The notes: generated by a model from the letters alone, not told the origin. A DNA stretch of 64,000 nt from a bacterium (GCA_021108215.1 JAIORK010000014.1:1-64000), one strand, 5' to 3'. Shown: positions 9,594 to 18,787, numbered from the stretch's first letter. Numbers and translations are program-made.

Positions 9594-9615
9594 GAGACGT
9601 TGCATGCAACGTCTC
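9594..9615. repeat. 22-base perfect palindrome between etfB and etfA
   Basis: GAGACGTTGCA is followed directly by its exact reverse complement, with partly matching flanks (ATAC on the left, TACTA on the right). It would form a hairpin in the mRNA between two genes whose products form a 1:1 dimer. There is no U-run, so it is not a terminator; it looks like a REP-type mobile palindrome. Confidence 0.8.
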
Positions 9616-9632
9616 TACTAGAGAACATTCAT

Positions 9633-10421
9633 TTAAAAAATATTCATTTCCTTAATCTTTCCATAAAGAATTTCGGCGGCCTGTGCCGGTTCACCTTCAA
9701 TCATTTCACCTTTGTATTGCCGCTTAGGGGTAAATGTTTTAAAAACCCTGGTCGGCGATCCCTTCAATCCCACCTGACTCGTATCAAACCCCGGCATATC
9801 CGCCACGGCCCAAACCTGGGGCTCATATTTTTTAGCCCGCATTTTCCCCTTCAACGACTCCAAACGGGGTTCATTGATTTCCTTCACGACACTGATCAAT
9901 GCAGGCAGCGGACTTTCTAAAACATCATAGCCGTCTTCCATAAGCCGTTGGGCCCTGATTTTCTCTTCTGAAATTTCTTCGATCTTCCTGACCCATGCAA
10001 TCATCGGCAGATCCAGACAGGCAGCGATTTCCGGTCCAACCTGGGCAGTATCACCATCAACTGCTTGTTTTCCCGTTATGATTAATTGGTAATCGCCAAT
10101 TTTTATTAAAGCCTGCGATAAAGTATAGGCTGTTGCCCAGGTATCCGATCCGGCAATTGCGCGATCCGAGATCAAAATTCCCTCGTCCGCGCCCAGACCG
10201 ATTGTCTTTTTAATAATGGCTGCTGCTTGCGGCGGTCCCATCGTGACCACGGTTATTTTTCCACCGAGTTTTTCCTTAATACGCAATGCTTCTTCCACTG
10301 CATATTCATCAAAAGGATTCAAAATACTTTCCACCCCATCACGAATCATCGTGCCGGTTTCCGGGTCCAGCTTAACATTGGTGGTTGCCACAACCTGCTT
10401 GATTAAAACAACTATATTCAT
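9633..10421 (-). CDS. etfB: Electron transfer flavoprotein, beta subunit
   Basis: The product has 262 residues. The start MNIVVLIKQVVAT and the motif GKQAVDGDTAQVGPE (~117-131), which binds AMP and contacts the alpha subunit, identify ETF-beta. The recognition-loop region (PLPALISVVKEINEPR, then a run of basic residues) is also typical. GGGAGG lies about seven bases before the ATG. It sits between acyl-CoA dehydrogenase and etfA, the standard gene order for this electron-transfer unit. Confidence 0.95.
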   Translation of the reverse strand: MNIVVLIKQVVATTNVKLDPETGTMIRDGVESILNPFDEYAVEEALRIKEKLGGKITVVTMGPPQAAAIIKKTIGLGADEGILISDRAIAGSDTWATAYTLSQALIKIGDYQLIITGKQAVDGDTAQVGPEIAACLDLPMIAWVRKIEEISEEKIRAQRLMEDGYDVLESPLPALISVVKEINEPRLESLKGKMRAKKYEPQVWAVADMPGFDTSQVGLKGSPTRVFKTFTPKRQYKGEMIEGEPAQAAEILYGKIKEMNIF

Positions 10422-10451
10422 TTCATCCTCCCAACCGCTTAATCGTAATCG

Positions 10452-11612
10452 TTATTTCGCCGCTTTGGCAGCTTCCTTAATCAATTGAAGCGCAATCTCA
10501 TTTCTTTGGATCTGACTGGTTCCCTCATATATCTGCGTAATTTTGGCATCCCGCATCATCTTTTCCACCGGGTATTCTTTCATATAGCCATAACCACCCA
10601 TGACCTGAACAGCATCTGTGGTCACGCGCATGGCCACTTCCGAGGCAAACAATTTGGACATGGCGGAAATCTTGGCAAAGCTTTTCGCACCGGCATCAAC
10701 TGTCTTGGCAGTCGCATAAATCAATGCCCTGGACGCCTCAACATCTGTCGCCATATTTGCCAACATATGCTGGACCGCTTGAATACTGGAAATGGGTTGA
10801 TTAAATTGAACACGTTCGCGGGAATATTTTACCGCTTCATCCAAGGCGCCGGCTGCAATCCCCAGTGCCTGGGCTGCAACGCCGGGCCGGGATGTATTTA
10901 ATGTGTTTACTGCAACAATAAAACCCATTCCCTCTTTGGCCAAAATATTTTTTGCAGGTACTCGGCAATTTGTAAAAACCAATTCACGCGTAACGGATGC
11001 ACGAATACCCATTTTATTCTCTTTTTTTCCAAAATCAAAACCCGGGGTTCCCTTTTCAACAATAAATGCCGTTGCACCCCGTGTTCCCTTGGCTTTATTG
11101 GTAATGGCAATGACCGTATAAGTCTCTGCTTCACCGGCATTGGTAATCCATTGCTTAGTTCCATTCAAAATATAGTCATCACCATCTCTAACCGCCGTGG
11201 TCAACATATTGCCGGCATCGGAACCGGCACTTGCTTCAGTCAAACCAAAGGCAGCCAGTTTTTTCCCGGAAGCGATATCAGGCAAATACTTGGCCTTTTG
11301 TTCTTCAGTACCGAAAAGCAATAGAGGAAAAGTCCCGAGTGCGGTTGCCGCCATCGCCAGTGAAATACCGCCGCATACTTTGGAGAGTTCCTCAATGGCC
11401 AGGCACAATTCATAAACACCGCCACCCAAACCTCCGTACTGCTCCGGAATATAAAGCCCCATCAGATCAGCTGCCGCCATTTCCTTGACGATATCCCAGG
11501 GGAAAATACCTTCTTCATCATACTTTTCACGCAAAGGTTTAATCTTTGTTTGTGCCAATTCTTTTGCCGTATCCACGATCATTTGCTGTTCTTCAGTTAA
11601 AAAGTAATTCAT
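10452..11612 (-). CDS. Acyl-CoA dehydrogenase (short-chain/butyryl-CoA type)
   Basis: The 386-residue FAD enzyme introduces a 2,3 double bond into acyl-CoA and passes electrons to ETF. Both family signatures are visible: GLTEASAGSDAGNM (~125-138) and QVMGGYGYMKEYP. The catalytic base is the Glu of YEGTSQIQR (~361), the position used in short- and medium-chain enzymes. Its start overlaps the rnc stop by four bases (ATGA), with GGGAGGA as ribosome site inside rnc. Coupling to etfBA points to beta-oxidation or a butyryl-CoA-type reaction; chain-length specificity cannot be read from sequence alone. Confidence 0.93.
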   Translation of the reverse strand: MNYFLTEEQQMIVDTAKELAQTKIKPLREKYDEEGIFPWDIVKEMAAADLMGLYIPEQYGGLGGGVYELCLAIEELSKVCGGISLAMAATALGTFPLLLFGTEEQKAKYLPDIASGKKLAAFGLTEASAGSDAGNMLTTAVRDGDDYILNGTKQWITNAGEAETYTVIAITNKAKGTRGATAFIVEKGTPGFDFGKKENKMGIRASVTRELVFTNCRVPAKNILAKEGMGFIVAVNTLNTSRPGVAAQALGIAAGALDEAVKYSRERVQFNQPISSIQAVQHMLANMATDVEASRALIYATAKTVDAGAKSFAKISAMSKLFASEVAMRVTTDAVQVMGGYGYMKEYPVEKMMRDAKITQIYEGTSQIQRNEIALQLIKEAAKAAK

Positions 11613-12355
11613 GTATCCTCCCTTGTTTCAGGTGTTCCGTTTTTTAATTTCCGAAATGCCTCGGCTGCCGCAATCTGCTCCGCTTCTTTTTTGCTGTTGC
11701 CTGTCCCCCGGCCCATTTCATGACCTTGTATGAAAACAGCCATTTCATAGCTCCGGTTATGATCAGGACCTATAATTTTCAAAATTTTATAAACCGGAAG
11801 CTCATTGGTACGGTTTTGCGAAAACTCCTGAAGCGCCGATTTGAAATCATCCTGATGAAATCCGTCAATTTCTTCTGTAATCGCCTGTCCCCAAATACTC
11901 AGCACAAATGTCTTGGCCGTTTCAAATCCCCTTGTCAAAAAAACCGCTCCAATGAAGGCTTCCAGCGTATCCGCCACCACTGAAATACGTTTACGTCCTC
12001 CGCTGGTCTCTTCCCCTTTTCCCAGAAGCAGCGCTTCACCCAGCGCCAATTGTTCGGCATACCTGATCAATGTTTTGGTTGAAACTAAGCGGGCTTTGGC
12101 TTTCGAAAGAAGTCCTTCATCACTCTTTGGCATTCCTTGATACAGCGCATCCGCCACAACCAAGCCCAACACGGAATCTCCGAGAAATTCCAAGCGCTCA
12201 TTGGATTCAAAATATTTGGCACCGTCCGCTTGCGGATGCTCATTGATCCACGACCCATGCATACAAGCAGCCTGGAAAACCTCAATTGTTTCCGGCGGCG
12301 CTTGCACCATGTCCATAATATGCGCAACAATCTCTGTGTGTCGCTTTTCATTCAT
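11609..12355 (-). CDS. rnc: Ribonuclease III
   Basis: The 248-residue product cleaves double-stranded RNA (rRNA and mRNA processing). The signature ERLEFLGDSVLG (~52-63) carries the metal-binding Glu/Asp residues, and DTLEAFIGAVFL supplies the second acidic cluster. The double-stranded-RNA-binding domain is at ~165-235 (KSALQEFSQN, GNSKKEAEQIAAAEAF). No strong ribosome site precedes the ATG at 12355. It sits 48 bases after fabF; fab-rnc linkage is common in bacteria. Confidence 0.95.
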   Translation of the reverse strand: MNEKRHTEIVAHIMDMVQAPPETIEVFQAACMHGSWINEHPQADGAKYFESNERLEFLGDSVLGLVVADALYQGMPKSDEGLLSKAKARLVSTKTLIRYAEQLALGEALLLGKGEETSGGRKRISVVADTLEAFIGAVFLTRGFETAKTFVLSIWGQAITEEIDGFHQDDFKSALQEFSQNRTNELPVYKILKIIGPDHNRSYEMAVFIQGHEMGRGTGNSKKEAEQIAAAEAFRKLKNGTPETREDT

Positions 12356-12403
12356 TGCACGAAACCGTTATACCAGACGTAAAAAACACTGGCCTTCCCA
12401 TCA

Positions 12404-13645
12404 CTAGGCTACGAATTTTTTCACCAGTATGGAAACGTTGTGACCCCCGAATCCAAAGGAATTGCTCAAAACATTGGTAACAGCCGTCTTTCTGGGACCT
12501 TCTGTAATATAATCCAGATCACATTGTTCATCAGGATTTTCCAAATTAACGGTCTGATGTAATGTTTGATCCAGAAGTGATTTAACCACAGCAACCAATT
12601 CAACACCTCCGGCTGCACCAAGCGTATGGCCGAGCATTGATTTGGTGGAGGACACCCGAAGTTTTTTCGCATGGTCGCCAAATACTTTTTTAATTGCCAG
12701 GGTCTCGCCGATATCACCCTGCAAGGTGGATGTTCCATGAGCATTAATGTAATCAATGTCCTCGGGTTTGAGTCCGGCATCCCGAATTGCCAATTCCATT
12801 GCCATAGCCCCGCCGGATCCGTCCGGCAAAGGCGATGTCATATGATACGCATCATCCGTCATCCCATAGCCGCCAATTTCAGCTAAAATCTCTGCGCCCC
12901 GCGCTTGTGCATGTTCCAATGATTCCAGCACGGCCAACCCTGCACCTTCTGCAATAACAAAACCATCCCGGTCCTTATCAAACGGACGGCTGGCTTTTCC
13001 CGGCGCATCATTTCGAGTCGAGAGTGCTTTGGCGGAGCAAAAACCTGATACAGCCAACGGCGTCACCGCAGATTCCGACCCGCCCGCAATCATAATATCG
13101 GCATCTCCCCGTTGTATTAAACGCGTTGCATCTGTAAATGCATTATTGCCTGAAGCACACGCTGTCACCACCGAAAGATTGGGACCCCTAAATCCATATT
13201 TTATGGCCATCATACCCGGTGCCATGTTGGGAATCATCATCGGCACCAGAAAAGGCGATACTCGCTTTGGTCCTTTTTCAATCAAAATGGTTTTTTGTGT
13301 TTCCGCCACATTGATTCCGCCGATTCCGCAACCAACGATAATCCCTGCACGATATCTATCGATTTTTTCCATATCGATCCGGGCATTCTCGAGCGCTTCC
13401 TGTCCTGCCACCAAAGCATACTGCGCAAATAAATCAAGGCGTCGTGCATCTTTTTTTTCTACTGCTAATGATGCATCGAAATTTTTAAGCTCACCGGCAA
13501 TCTTAGAATCATAATCCGTAACATCAAAATATGTAATCGGGCCAATTCCGGATTTACCGGCCAACAAGTTCTTCCAGTAAGTTTCAACATCATTGCCAAT
13601 TGGGGTAACAACCCCCAGGCCGGTTACAACGACCCGTTTTGCCAT
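12404..13645 (-). CDS. fabF: 3-oxoacyl-ACP synthase II (KAS II)
   Basis: The 413-residue condensing enzyme elongates acyl-ACP with malonyl-ACP. The Cys-His-His triad is visible: VTACASGNN (Cys ~163), NAHGTSTLQGD (His ~302) and SMLGHTLGAAG (His ~339). The N-terminus (RVVVTGLGVVTPIG) and C-terminus (NSFGFGGHN) are standard. AGGAGGG precedes the ATG. A hairpin with a U-run lies between acpP and this gene, so its expression may be lower than that of acpP. Confidence 0.97.
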   Translation of the reverse strand: MAKRVVVTGLGVVTPIGNDVETYWKNLLAGKSGIGPITYFDVTDYDSKIAGELKNFDASLAVEKKDARRLDLFAQYALVAGQEALENARIDMEKIDRYRAGIIVGCGIGGINVAETQKTILIEKGPKRVSPFLVPMMIPNMAPGMMAIKYGFRGPNLSVVTACASGNNAFTDATRLIQRGDADIMIAGGSESAVTPLAVSGFCSAKALSTRNDAPGKASRPFDKDRDGFVIAEGAGLAVLESLEHAQARGAEILAEIGGYGMTDDAYHMTSPLPDGSGGAMAMELAIRDAGLKPEDIDYINAHGTSTLQGDIGETLAIKKVFGDHAKKLRVSSTKSMLGHTLGAAGGVELVAVVKSLLDQTLHQTVNLENPDEQCDLDYITEGPRKTAVTNVLSNSFGFGGHNVSILVKKFVA

Positions 13646-13680
13646 AGTCCCTCCTATTTCATGCCAAAATCTTTAAACAC

Positions 13681-13718
13681 AAAAATTCCCCCGCCCGAAT
13701 ATTTCACAAGCGGGGGAA
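13681..13718 (-). terminator. Hairpin with U-run between acpP and fabF
   Basis: TTCCCCCGC (13686-13694) pairs with GCGGGGGAA (13710-13718) around a 15-base loop. In the minus-strand transcript the stem is followed by AAUUUUU. It has the form of an intrinsic terminator but sits inside the fab operon, so it probably acts as a partial terminator or attenuator that raises acpP relative to distal genes. Confidence 0.75.
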
Positions 13719-13780
13719 ATTCACATCTCCAAGCTAATTATATAATTCGTCACAATCAGCTGATTCGCTCTGATTCCTGA

Positions 13781-14023
13781 TTATTGGGCAACATTGGCGT
13801 GTGATTTGATGAATTCAACTGCATCACCGACTGATTTGATCTTCTCCGCTTCCTCATCCGGAATCTCCAAACTGAATTCTTCTTCCAACGCCATAACCAG
13901 TTCAACGGTATCAAGGGAATCGGCACCCAAATCTTCAATAAATGAAGCTTCGATGGTAACCTCATCCGCATTTACACCCAATTGATCAACAATGATTTCC
14001 TTTACTTTCGCTTCTAAAGACAC
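13781..14023 (-). CDS. acpP: Acyl carrier protein
   Basis: The product is 80 residues and very acidic. The phosphopantetheine serine is Ser36 in [10 protein letters not shown], the family signature. It carries growing acyl chains between Fab enzymes. The start is GTG (MSLEAKVKE) with AGGAGG nine bases upstream. It sits between fabG and fabF, the usual order, and is followed by a terminator-like hairpin that would let it be made in excess. Confidence 0.97.
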   Translation of the reverse strand: MSLEAKVKEIIVDQLGVNADEVTIEASFIEDLGADSLDTVELVMALEEEFSLEIPDEEAEKIKSVGDAVEFIKSHANVAQ

Positions 14024-14120
14024 GTTCGTTTATCCTCCTTGTTCATTTTTATTTTATAATGAATACTATTTAATATCATTATCATCCGGTATTTTCCCGA
14101 ATGTTTCGAGCCTTTGTTGA

Positions 14121-14867
14121 TTAATGCATCACCATACCGCCGTCAACCGCCAAAACCTGTCCGGTAATATACGCAGCATCATCTGACGCTAAAAAAATGA
14201 CAGCACGTGCGACATCAGCGGGTTCCCCCAATGCTCCCAGCGGAATCATCTTTTTCAAACCATCCTTGGCTTCATCAGTAAGCGCTTCGGTCATTTTCGT
14301 CTTAATAAATCCAGGCGCAATCGCATTCACCGTAATCTTCCTTGATGCCAGTTCTTTGGCCGAGGTTTTCGTCAATCCTATGACACCGGCTTTACTGGCG
14401 GAATAGTTAGCTTGACCGGCATTCCCCATCAATCCAACGACCGATGCAATATTAATGACACGACCATAACGCTGTTTCATCATGGGTCGCGTCGCGGCCT
14501 TGATGCAGTTAAATGTCCCCTTAAGGTTGATCGCAAGCACCAAATCCCAGTCAGCGTCGCTCATTCTCATCATCAGACCGTCCCGGGTCACACCTGCATT
14601 ATTGACCAATATATCGAGGCGTCCGTATTTGTCAATGATTTTTTTGATTCCTTCTTCAACTTCCTTAAAATTGGAAACATCCATTTTCAAAGGCACTACA
14701 TCCACCTGGTATTGTTCTGCCATGGTTTTGGCTGTCATCTCGGTTTTTTCCAGGTTCACATCCGCCAATACGAGTTTAGCACCCTTGGAAGCCAAGCCAC
14801 CGGCAATCGCCTCGCCAATCCCCTGTGCACCACCGGTTACCAAAGCCACTTTATCTTTCAAGTCCAT
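14121..14867 (-). CDS. fabG: 3-oxoacyl-ACP reductase
   Basis: The 248-residue short-chain dehydrogenase reduces 3-oxoacyl-ACP with NADPH. The nucleotide-binding motif is TGGAQGIG (~11-18); the catalytic Ser-Tyr-Lys set is at about 140, 153 and 157 (NIASVVG, NYSASKAG), and NNAG is present. The start at 14867 (MDLKDKVALVTGG) is supported by AAGGAGG six bases upstream; an in-frame start 27 bases earlier would bury that site. Confidence 0.96.
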   Translation of the reverse strand: MDLKDKVALVTGGAQGIGEAIAGGLASKGAKLVLADVNLEKTEMTAKTMAEQYQVDVVPLKMDVSNFKEVEEGIKKIIDKYGRLDILVNNAGVTRDGLMMRMSDADWDLVLAINLKGTFNCIKAATRPMMKQRYGRVINIASVVGLMGNAGQANYSASKAGVIGLTKTSAKELASRKITVNAIAPGFIKTKMTEALTDEAKDGLKKMIPLGALGEPADVARAVIFLASDDAAYITGQVLAVDGGMVMH

Positions 14868-14927
14868 TTCCCCTCCTTGTTTCCATCCGTACACGTACGC
14901 CTCAAAACAAATCCAAACACTTTATCC

Positions 14928-15872
14928 TCAAATATTTGAAATCCGCTCAATCGTCGCTTTTATTTCTTCCGGATCAAACACACCCAACACCGGGATTCCC
15001 CGGTCAATCTTTTTCATCAGCCCGCGCAACACTTTCCCCGGGCCGATTTCAATCATCCGGCCTACGCCGGATGAAATCATTTTCCGCATAGACTCTTCCC
15101 AGCGCACAGATCCGGTGACCTGTTTTATCAGACTCTCACGAATTGCTTCCGGTTCGGTTATCGGCAAAGCCGACACATTGGCAATGACCGGCATCACAGC
15201 GGGCTTAAAAGAAATTATCTTCAATGTCACAGTCAATTTGTCTGCTGCCGACTGCATGAGGGCGGAATGAAAGGGACCCGAAACCGCCAATGGGATAACC
15301 TTTATTTTCTGCTCCGCAGCACTCTGCGAAAATACTTCCAACGTCTTTTTCGAACCTGAAACAACCACCTGTCCGGGTGAATTGAGATTCGCAACCTGTA
15401 CACCTGGTTGACCATCACCCTGACCACATAAACTCCGAACCTCATTTTCCGTCTTACCCAAAACCGCCGCCATGCCGCCATCGCATGCCGCCGCCGCCTC
15501 CTGCATATAGCGCCCTCTTTTTCGCACAAGCTGAACAGCTGTTTCAAAGTCCATGACTCGGGCCGCGACCAATGCCGTATATTCTCCCAAAGAATGTCCG
15601 GCACAAATACAATTTGAAAAATTCAAATTATATTTTTCACGAAAAGCTTCCCATGCAGCAACCGATGCGGTTAAAATTGCCGGCTGAGCATTTTCAGTTT
15701 CTTTCAAAGCTTCTTCCGGGCCTTCAAGTATCATCGTGCTTAACGACATACCCAATGCCGCATCTGCTCTTGCAAATATTGATTTGGCGGTTTCTGAAAC
15801 AGCGATAAGCTCCTTGCCCATCCCAACAAATTGTGACCCCTGCCCGGGAAAAACCAACCCAATTTTCGACAT
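14928..15872 (-). CDS. fabD: Malonyl-CoA:ACP transacylase
   Basis: The 314-residue product moves malonyl from CoA to ACP. It shows the N-terminal GQGSQFVGMG, the nucleophile motif GHSLGEY (Ser ~93) and the catalytic His in SGPFHSALM (~202). AGGAG precedes the ATG. It lies between fabH and fabG with short gaps, in the conserved plsX-fabH-fabD-fabG-acpP-fabF order. Confidence 0.97.
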   Translation of the reverse strand: MSKIGLVFPGQGSQFVGMGKELIAVSETAKSIFARADAALGMSLSTMILEGPEEALKETENAQPAILTASVAAWEAFREKYNLNFSNCICAGHSLGEYTALVAARVMDFETAVQLVRKRGRYMQEAAAACDGGMAAVLGKTENEVRSLCGQGDGQPGVQVANLNSPGQVVVSGSKKTLEVFSQSAAEQKIKVIPLAVSGPFHSALMQSAADKLTVTLKIISFKPAVMPVIANVSALPITEPEAIRESLIKQVTGSVRWEESMRKMISSGVGRMIEIGPGKVLRGLMKKIDRGIPVLGVFDPEEIKATIERISNI

Positions 15873-15901
15873 GCAACAGCTCCTAAACCGAATTCACAAA
15901 C

Positions 15902-16891
15902 TTACCACCGAATGATACTGGCCCCCCAAGAGAGGCCTGCCCCAAAAGCAACCAGCGCAATATTCATCCCTTTTTTCAACATCCCCTTCTGCTTGGCCTC
16001 GTACAATGCAATGGGCACAGACGCAGCAGATGTATTGCTATAGTTGGCAATGTTTATAAATATTTTTTCCATTGGAAGATTCAACCGTTTTGATGCAGAT
16101 TGAATGATGCGGATATTGGCCTGATGGGGTATTAATAAATCGAGCGCATCTTCCTGCAACCCGGCTTTTTCCAATGCCTGGGATACACTTTCAACAATAA
16201 TACGTACACCAAATTTATATATTTCCGGACCATTCATCTTCATATAATGTTGACGTTGCGCAACCGTCTCATGGGATGCAGGTAAAGCCGCCCCCCCGGC
16301 CGGGACGTAGAGATGCTCAATCCCACTGCTGTCAGCCCCCAAAATATTCGAAAGCACCTCTCCTGTGGTTGCGTCAGCGCTCAAAATCACCGCCCCGGCA
16401 CCATCACCCATCAACACTGCAGTTGACCGGTCCTCCCAGTCAAGAAATGACGAAAATTTTTCGGTCGCAACAACCATAACCCGCTCGGCTGTTCCGGCGG
16501 TAATCATCTGGGCAGCCGTCACAAATGCATAAATAAATCCTGAACAAACAGCACTTAAGTCAAACGCACCGGCATTCACCGCACCAATCCGGTCCTGTAT
16601 CAAACAAGCGGTTGCCGGAAAAACCATATCCGGCGAAGCGGTTGCCACAATAATGATATCAATCAAATCTGCACTGAGCTGAGCGTCCTCCAGTGCCTTT
16701 TCCGCAGCAATCACGCCCAAATCGGATGCAGCTTGGTCCGGACCGGCAATTCGGCGCTCCCGAATACCTGTCCGGGTCCTAATCCATTCATCAGAGGTCT
16801 CTATCTTTTTTTCAAGGTCACTATTGGTGACAATATTTTCCGGAAGATAATACCCCATCCCGGCAATGCCCACCCGTCGTGCCTGCGTCAT
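15902..16891 (-). CDS. fabH: 3-oxoacyl-ACP synthase III (KAS III)
   Basis: The 329-residue product starts fatty-acid synthesis by condensing acetyl-CoA (or a branched primer) with malonyl-ACP. The Cys-His-Asn triad is visible: LSAVCSGFIYA (Cys ~113), PHQANIRI (His ~256) and NYSNTSAAS (Asn ~286). The start overlaps the plsX stop by four bases (ATGA), so translation is probably coupled. The N-terminus GIAGMGYYLPENIVTN is typical. Confidence 0.97.
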   Translation of the reverse strand: MTQARRVGIAGMGYYLPENIVTNSDLEKKIETSDEWIRTRTGIRERRIAGPDQAASDLGVIAAEKALEDAQLSADLIDIIIVATASPDMVFPATACLIQDRIGAVNAGAFDLSAVCSGFIYAFVTAAQMITAGTAERVMVVATEKFSSFLDWEDRSTAVLMGDGAGAVILSADATTGEVLSNILGADSSGIEHLYVPAGGAALPASHETVAQRQHYMKMNGPEIYKFGVRIIVESVSQALEKAGLQEDALDLLIPHQANIRIIQSASKRLNLPMEKIFINIANYSNTSAASVPIALYEAKQKGMLKKGMNIALVAFGAGLSWGASIIRW

Positions 16892-17913
16892 AACTCTGCG
16901 ACCCCGTTCTCGACCAACGAAGCCTCAATTTTATGATTAATATGTTCCTGAATATATTTGGCAGATTGCAAAATAGCGCTTTTAATCGCTTTGCTGGATG
17001 ATTTGCCATGCCCAATTGTCGAAATTCCCTGGACCCCCAACAAAGGAGCACTCCCATATTCCTTATAATCCATCCGGCGGTATATCCGGCGAATGGTTGG
17101 TATCAACATGGCAATCGCCAATTTATTGAGCCAGCCGCCGGCCATAACTTCACGCTTCAAAATATCCCCAAACAGACGCATGGTGCCTTCTCCAAACTTC
17201 AAAACAACATTACCGACAAACCCGTCCGTCACCACAACATCCACTTTGCCATTAACGATGTCCTGCCCTTCAATATTCCCAATAAATTTAATACTTTTAA
17301 ATTGTTTAAATAATTCCCGGCTGCCTTTGATTGTCCCGGTTCCTTTGGTTTCTTCTTCGCCCAAGGAAAGCAGTCCCACACGCGGCGAGGGAACATTCAG
17401 TAAATGCCTGCAGTAAAGATCACCCATGACGGCAAACTGGGCCAGCATTTTCGGTTTACATTCAACGTTGGCACCAACATCCAAAATCGAGGTCCACCCA
17501 TGCCGGTTCAGTGACGGAAAGTTCACCATCAATGCCGGACGGATAATCCCGGGGATTCTTCCCAATGTCAGCAGTGAAACACCCATCGCAGCACCTGTAT
17601 TCCCGGCAGTGAAAACCGCTTCCGCGTCCCCGCTTTTCACCAGGTGATTGGCGATATGCATCGAGGAATTTTTCTTCTGGCGAACAGCAATCCCCGGAGG
17701 GTCATCCATAAGAATTTTTTCCGGCGCATGGTGTATTTCAAGTCTTTTAGCATCATACTTCAGTTTACATTGAGACAAAACACCCTCAATGGTTTCACGA
17801 TCCCCCACCAAAAGTACGGTTAATTCCTCATTGGTTTTAATCGCATCAATCGCACCCGCAATATTTGTTGCAGGCCCTTTATCTCCACCCATACAATCAA
17901 GTGCAACTCGCAA
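16888..17913 (-). CDS. plsX: Phosphate acyltransferase
   Basis: The product (341 residues from this start) makes acyl-phosphate from acyl-ACP for phospholipid synthesis. The family N-terminus RVALDCMGGDKGP and the motifs FTAGNTGAAMG and NVECKPKMLAQFA identify it. I prefer the TTG at 17913, which gives the standard LRVALD start with AAAGGCGG eight bases upstream. A GTG at 17940 would overlap rpmF by eight bases and add nine residues with no good ribosome site. The stop overlaps fabH. Confidence 0.94.
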   Translation of the reverse strand: MRVALDCMGGDKGPATNIAGAIDAIKTNEELTVLLVGDRETIEGVLSQCKLKYDAKRLEIHHAPEKILMDDPPGIAVRQKKNSSMHIANHLVKSGDAEAVFTAGNTGAAMGVSLLTLGRIPGIIRPALMVNFPSLNRHGWTSILDVGANVECKPKMLAQFAVMGDLYCRHLLNVPSPRVGLLSLGEEETKGTGTIKGSRELFKQFKSIKFIGNIEGQDIVNGKVDVVVTDGFVGNVVLKFGEGTMRLFGDILKREVMAGGWLNKLAIAMLIPTIRRIYRRMDYKEYGSAPLLGVQGISTIGHGKSSSKAIKSAILQSAKYIQEHINHKIEASLVENGVAEL

Positions 17914-17932
17914 TTTCGCAACCGCCTTTCTG

Positions 17933-18115
17933 TTATTCACCCGCCGGGGTGATAATTTCTTTACCGCGGTAATAGCCGCAATTCGGACAAAGTCTATGCG
18001 GCTGCTTAGGTTGCTGGCATTGCGGACAAACCGAAATACTTACCGAGGATAATTTCCAGGACGAACGCCGCTTGTGCGTTCGCGCCTTTGAAAATTTTCT
18101 TTTAGGATTCGCCAT
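17933..18115 (-). CDS. rpmF: 50S ribosomal protein L32
   Basis: The 60-residue basic protein has the L32 start MANPKRKFSKARTHKRRSSW. It is the zinc-binding form: CPQC and CPNC form a four-cysteine site (~30-46). GGAG lies just upstream of the ATG. It lies between yceD and plsX, the widely conserved yceD-rpmF-plsX-fab arrangement that couples ribosome and lipid synthesis. Confidence 0.97.
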   Translation of the reverse strand: MANPKRKFSKARTHKRRSSWKLSSVSISVCPQCQQPKQPHRLCPNCGYYRGKEIITPAGE

Positions 18116-18147
18116 AACTCCTGCTCCTTTTTCTTACAAGTTTCTGA

Positions 18148-18681
18148 TTATCGATTATCCGGTTTGAGTTCCTCTAAAACCGAAAACGAATTTCCATCTG
18201 CACGTTGCCGGCATGTACAGCCAACATCCTGCTTTTTTTTCCCACAGCGCGAACATATCCCCTGACAGTCCAGTGAACACAATGGTTTCATCGGTATGTT
18301 GAGGATTAAAAAATTACGTATTTCAGGCAACAAATCCAACTGATCCGCCTCATAAACGATGGTTGCCGGATCATCCTCAAGCAATTGCTCATTCTCGCTC
18401 TGTCGCCGTTGCTGTTTTAAAAAAAACGGAACTGCCATTAAAAAAAATTCATTTGTATCGACCGGCCGTTCAAACGCTTCCAGACATCGCGCACAGACCA
18501 ACTGCAGCTGAGCATGAATCTCTCCGCGAATAAAAACCTTTTCCGATACTTTATGAATACTCAATATCACGGAGACGGCGCCTTGGACACGGGCCTCATC
18601 ACCCAAATCCAGCTTGGCTTGCGCTATACTCAAAGGAAATACGACCGGATCTTCTTTTAATGACTGAATATTAATCTTCAT
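18148..18681 (-). CDS. yceD: DUF177/YceD family protein
   Basis: The product has 177 residues. The family is usually found just upstream of rpmF and has been linked to 23S rRNA accumulation in other organisms. The signature region is present: CARCLEAFERPV, then LDLLPEIRNFLILNIPMKPLC and a C-terminal cysteine cluster (CQGIC, CGKKKQDVGCTC) that probably binds zinc. I chose the ATG at 18681 (MKINIQSLKEDP); a TTG at 18705 has no ribosome site. It is the first gene after a perfect-consensus promoter. Confidence 0.88.
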   Translation of the reverse strand: MKINIQSLKEDPVVFPLSIAQAKLDLGDEARVQGAVSVILSIHKVSEKVFIRGEIHAQLQLVCARCLEAFERPVDTNEFFLMAVPFFLKQQRRQSENEQLLEDDPATIVYEADQLDLLPEIRNFLILNIPMKPLCSLDCQGICSRCGKKKQDVGCTCRQRADGNSFSVLEELKPDNR

Positions 18682-18716
18682 ATTATTTGTACCTAGGTAA
18701 TGCAAATAAAGCGTGA

Positions 18717-18745
18717 ATTATAGCCAGCACCCTACCACTTGTCAA
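18717..18745 (-). promoter_or_regulatory. Perfect-consensus sigma-70 promoter for the yceD-rpmF-fab operon
   Basis: On the minus strand TTGACA (18740-18745) and TATAAT (18717-18722) are separated by exactly 17 bases. Transcription should start near 18710, giving a leader of about 30 bases before yceD. Both hexamers match consensus at all six positions, the strongest promoter I see in the window. Confidence 0.88.
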
Positions 18746-18787
18746 CCAAAAAGCTTCATACCACTATATTGTGTATCAAAATGCCGA

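Noticed and set aside
14482-15270. 262-codon plus-strand open frame
   Set aside because: It is antisense to fabG and fabD, which have full-length family matches; no start signals.
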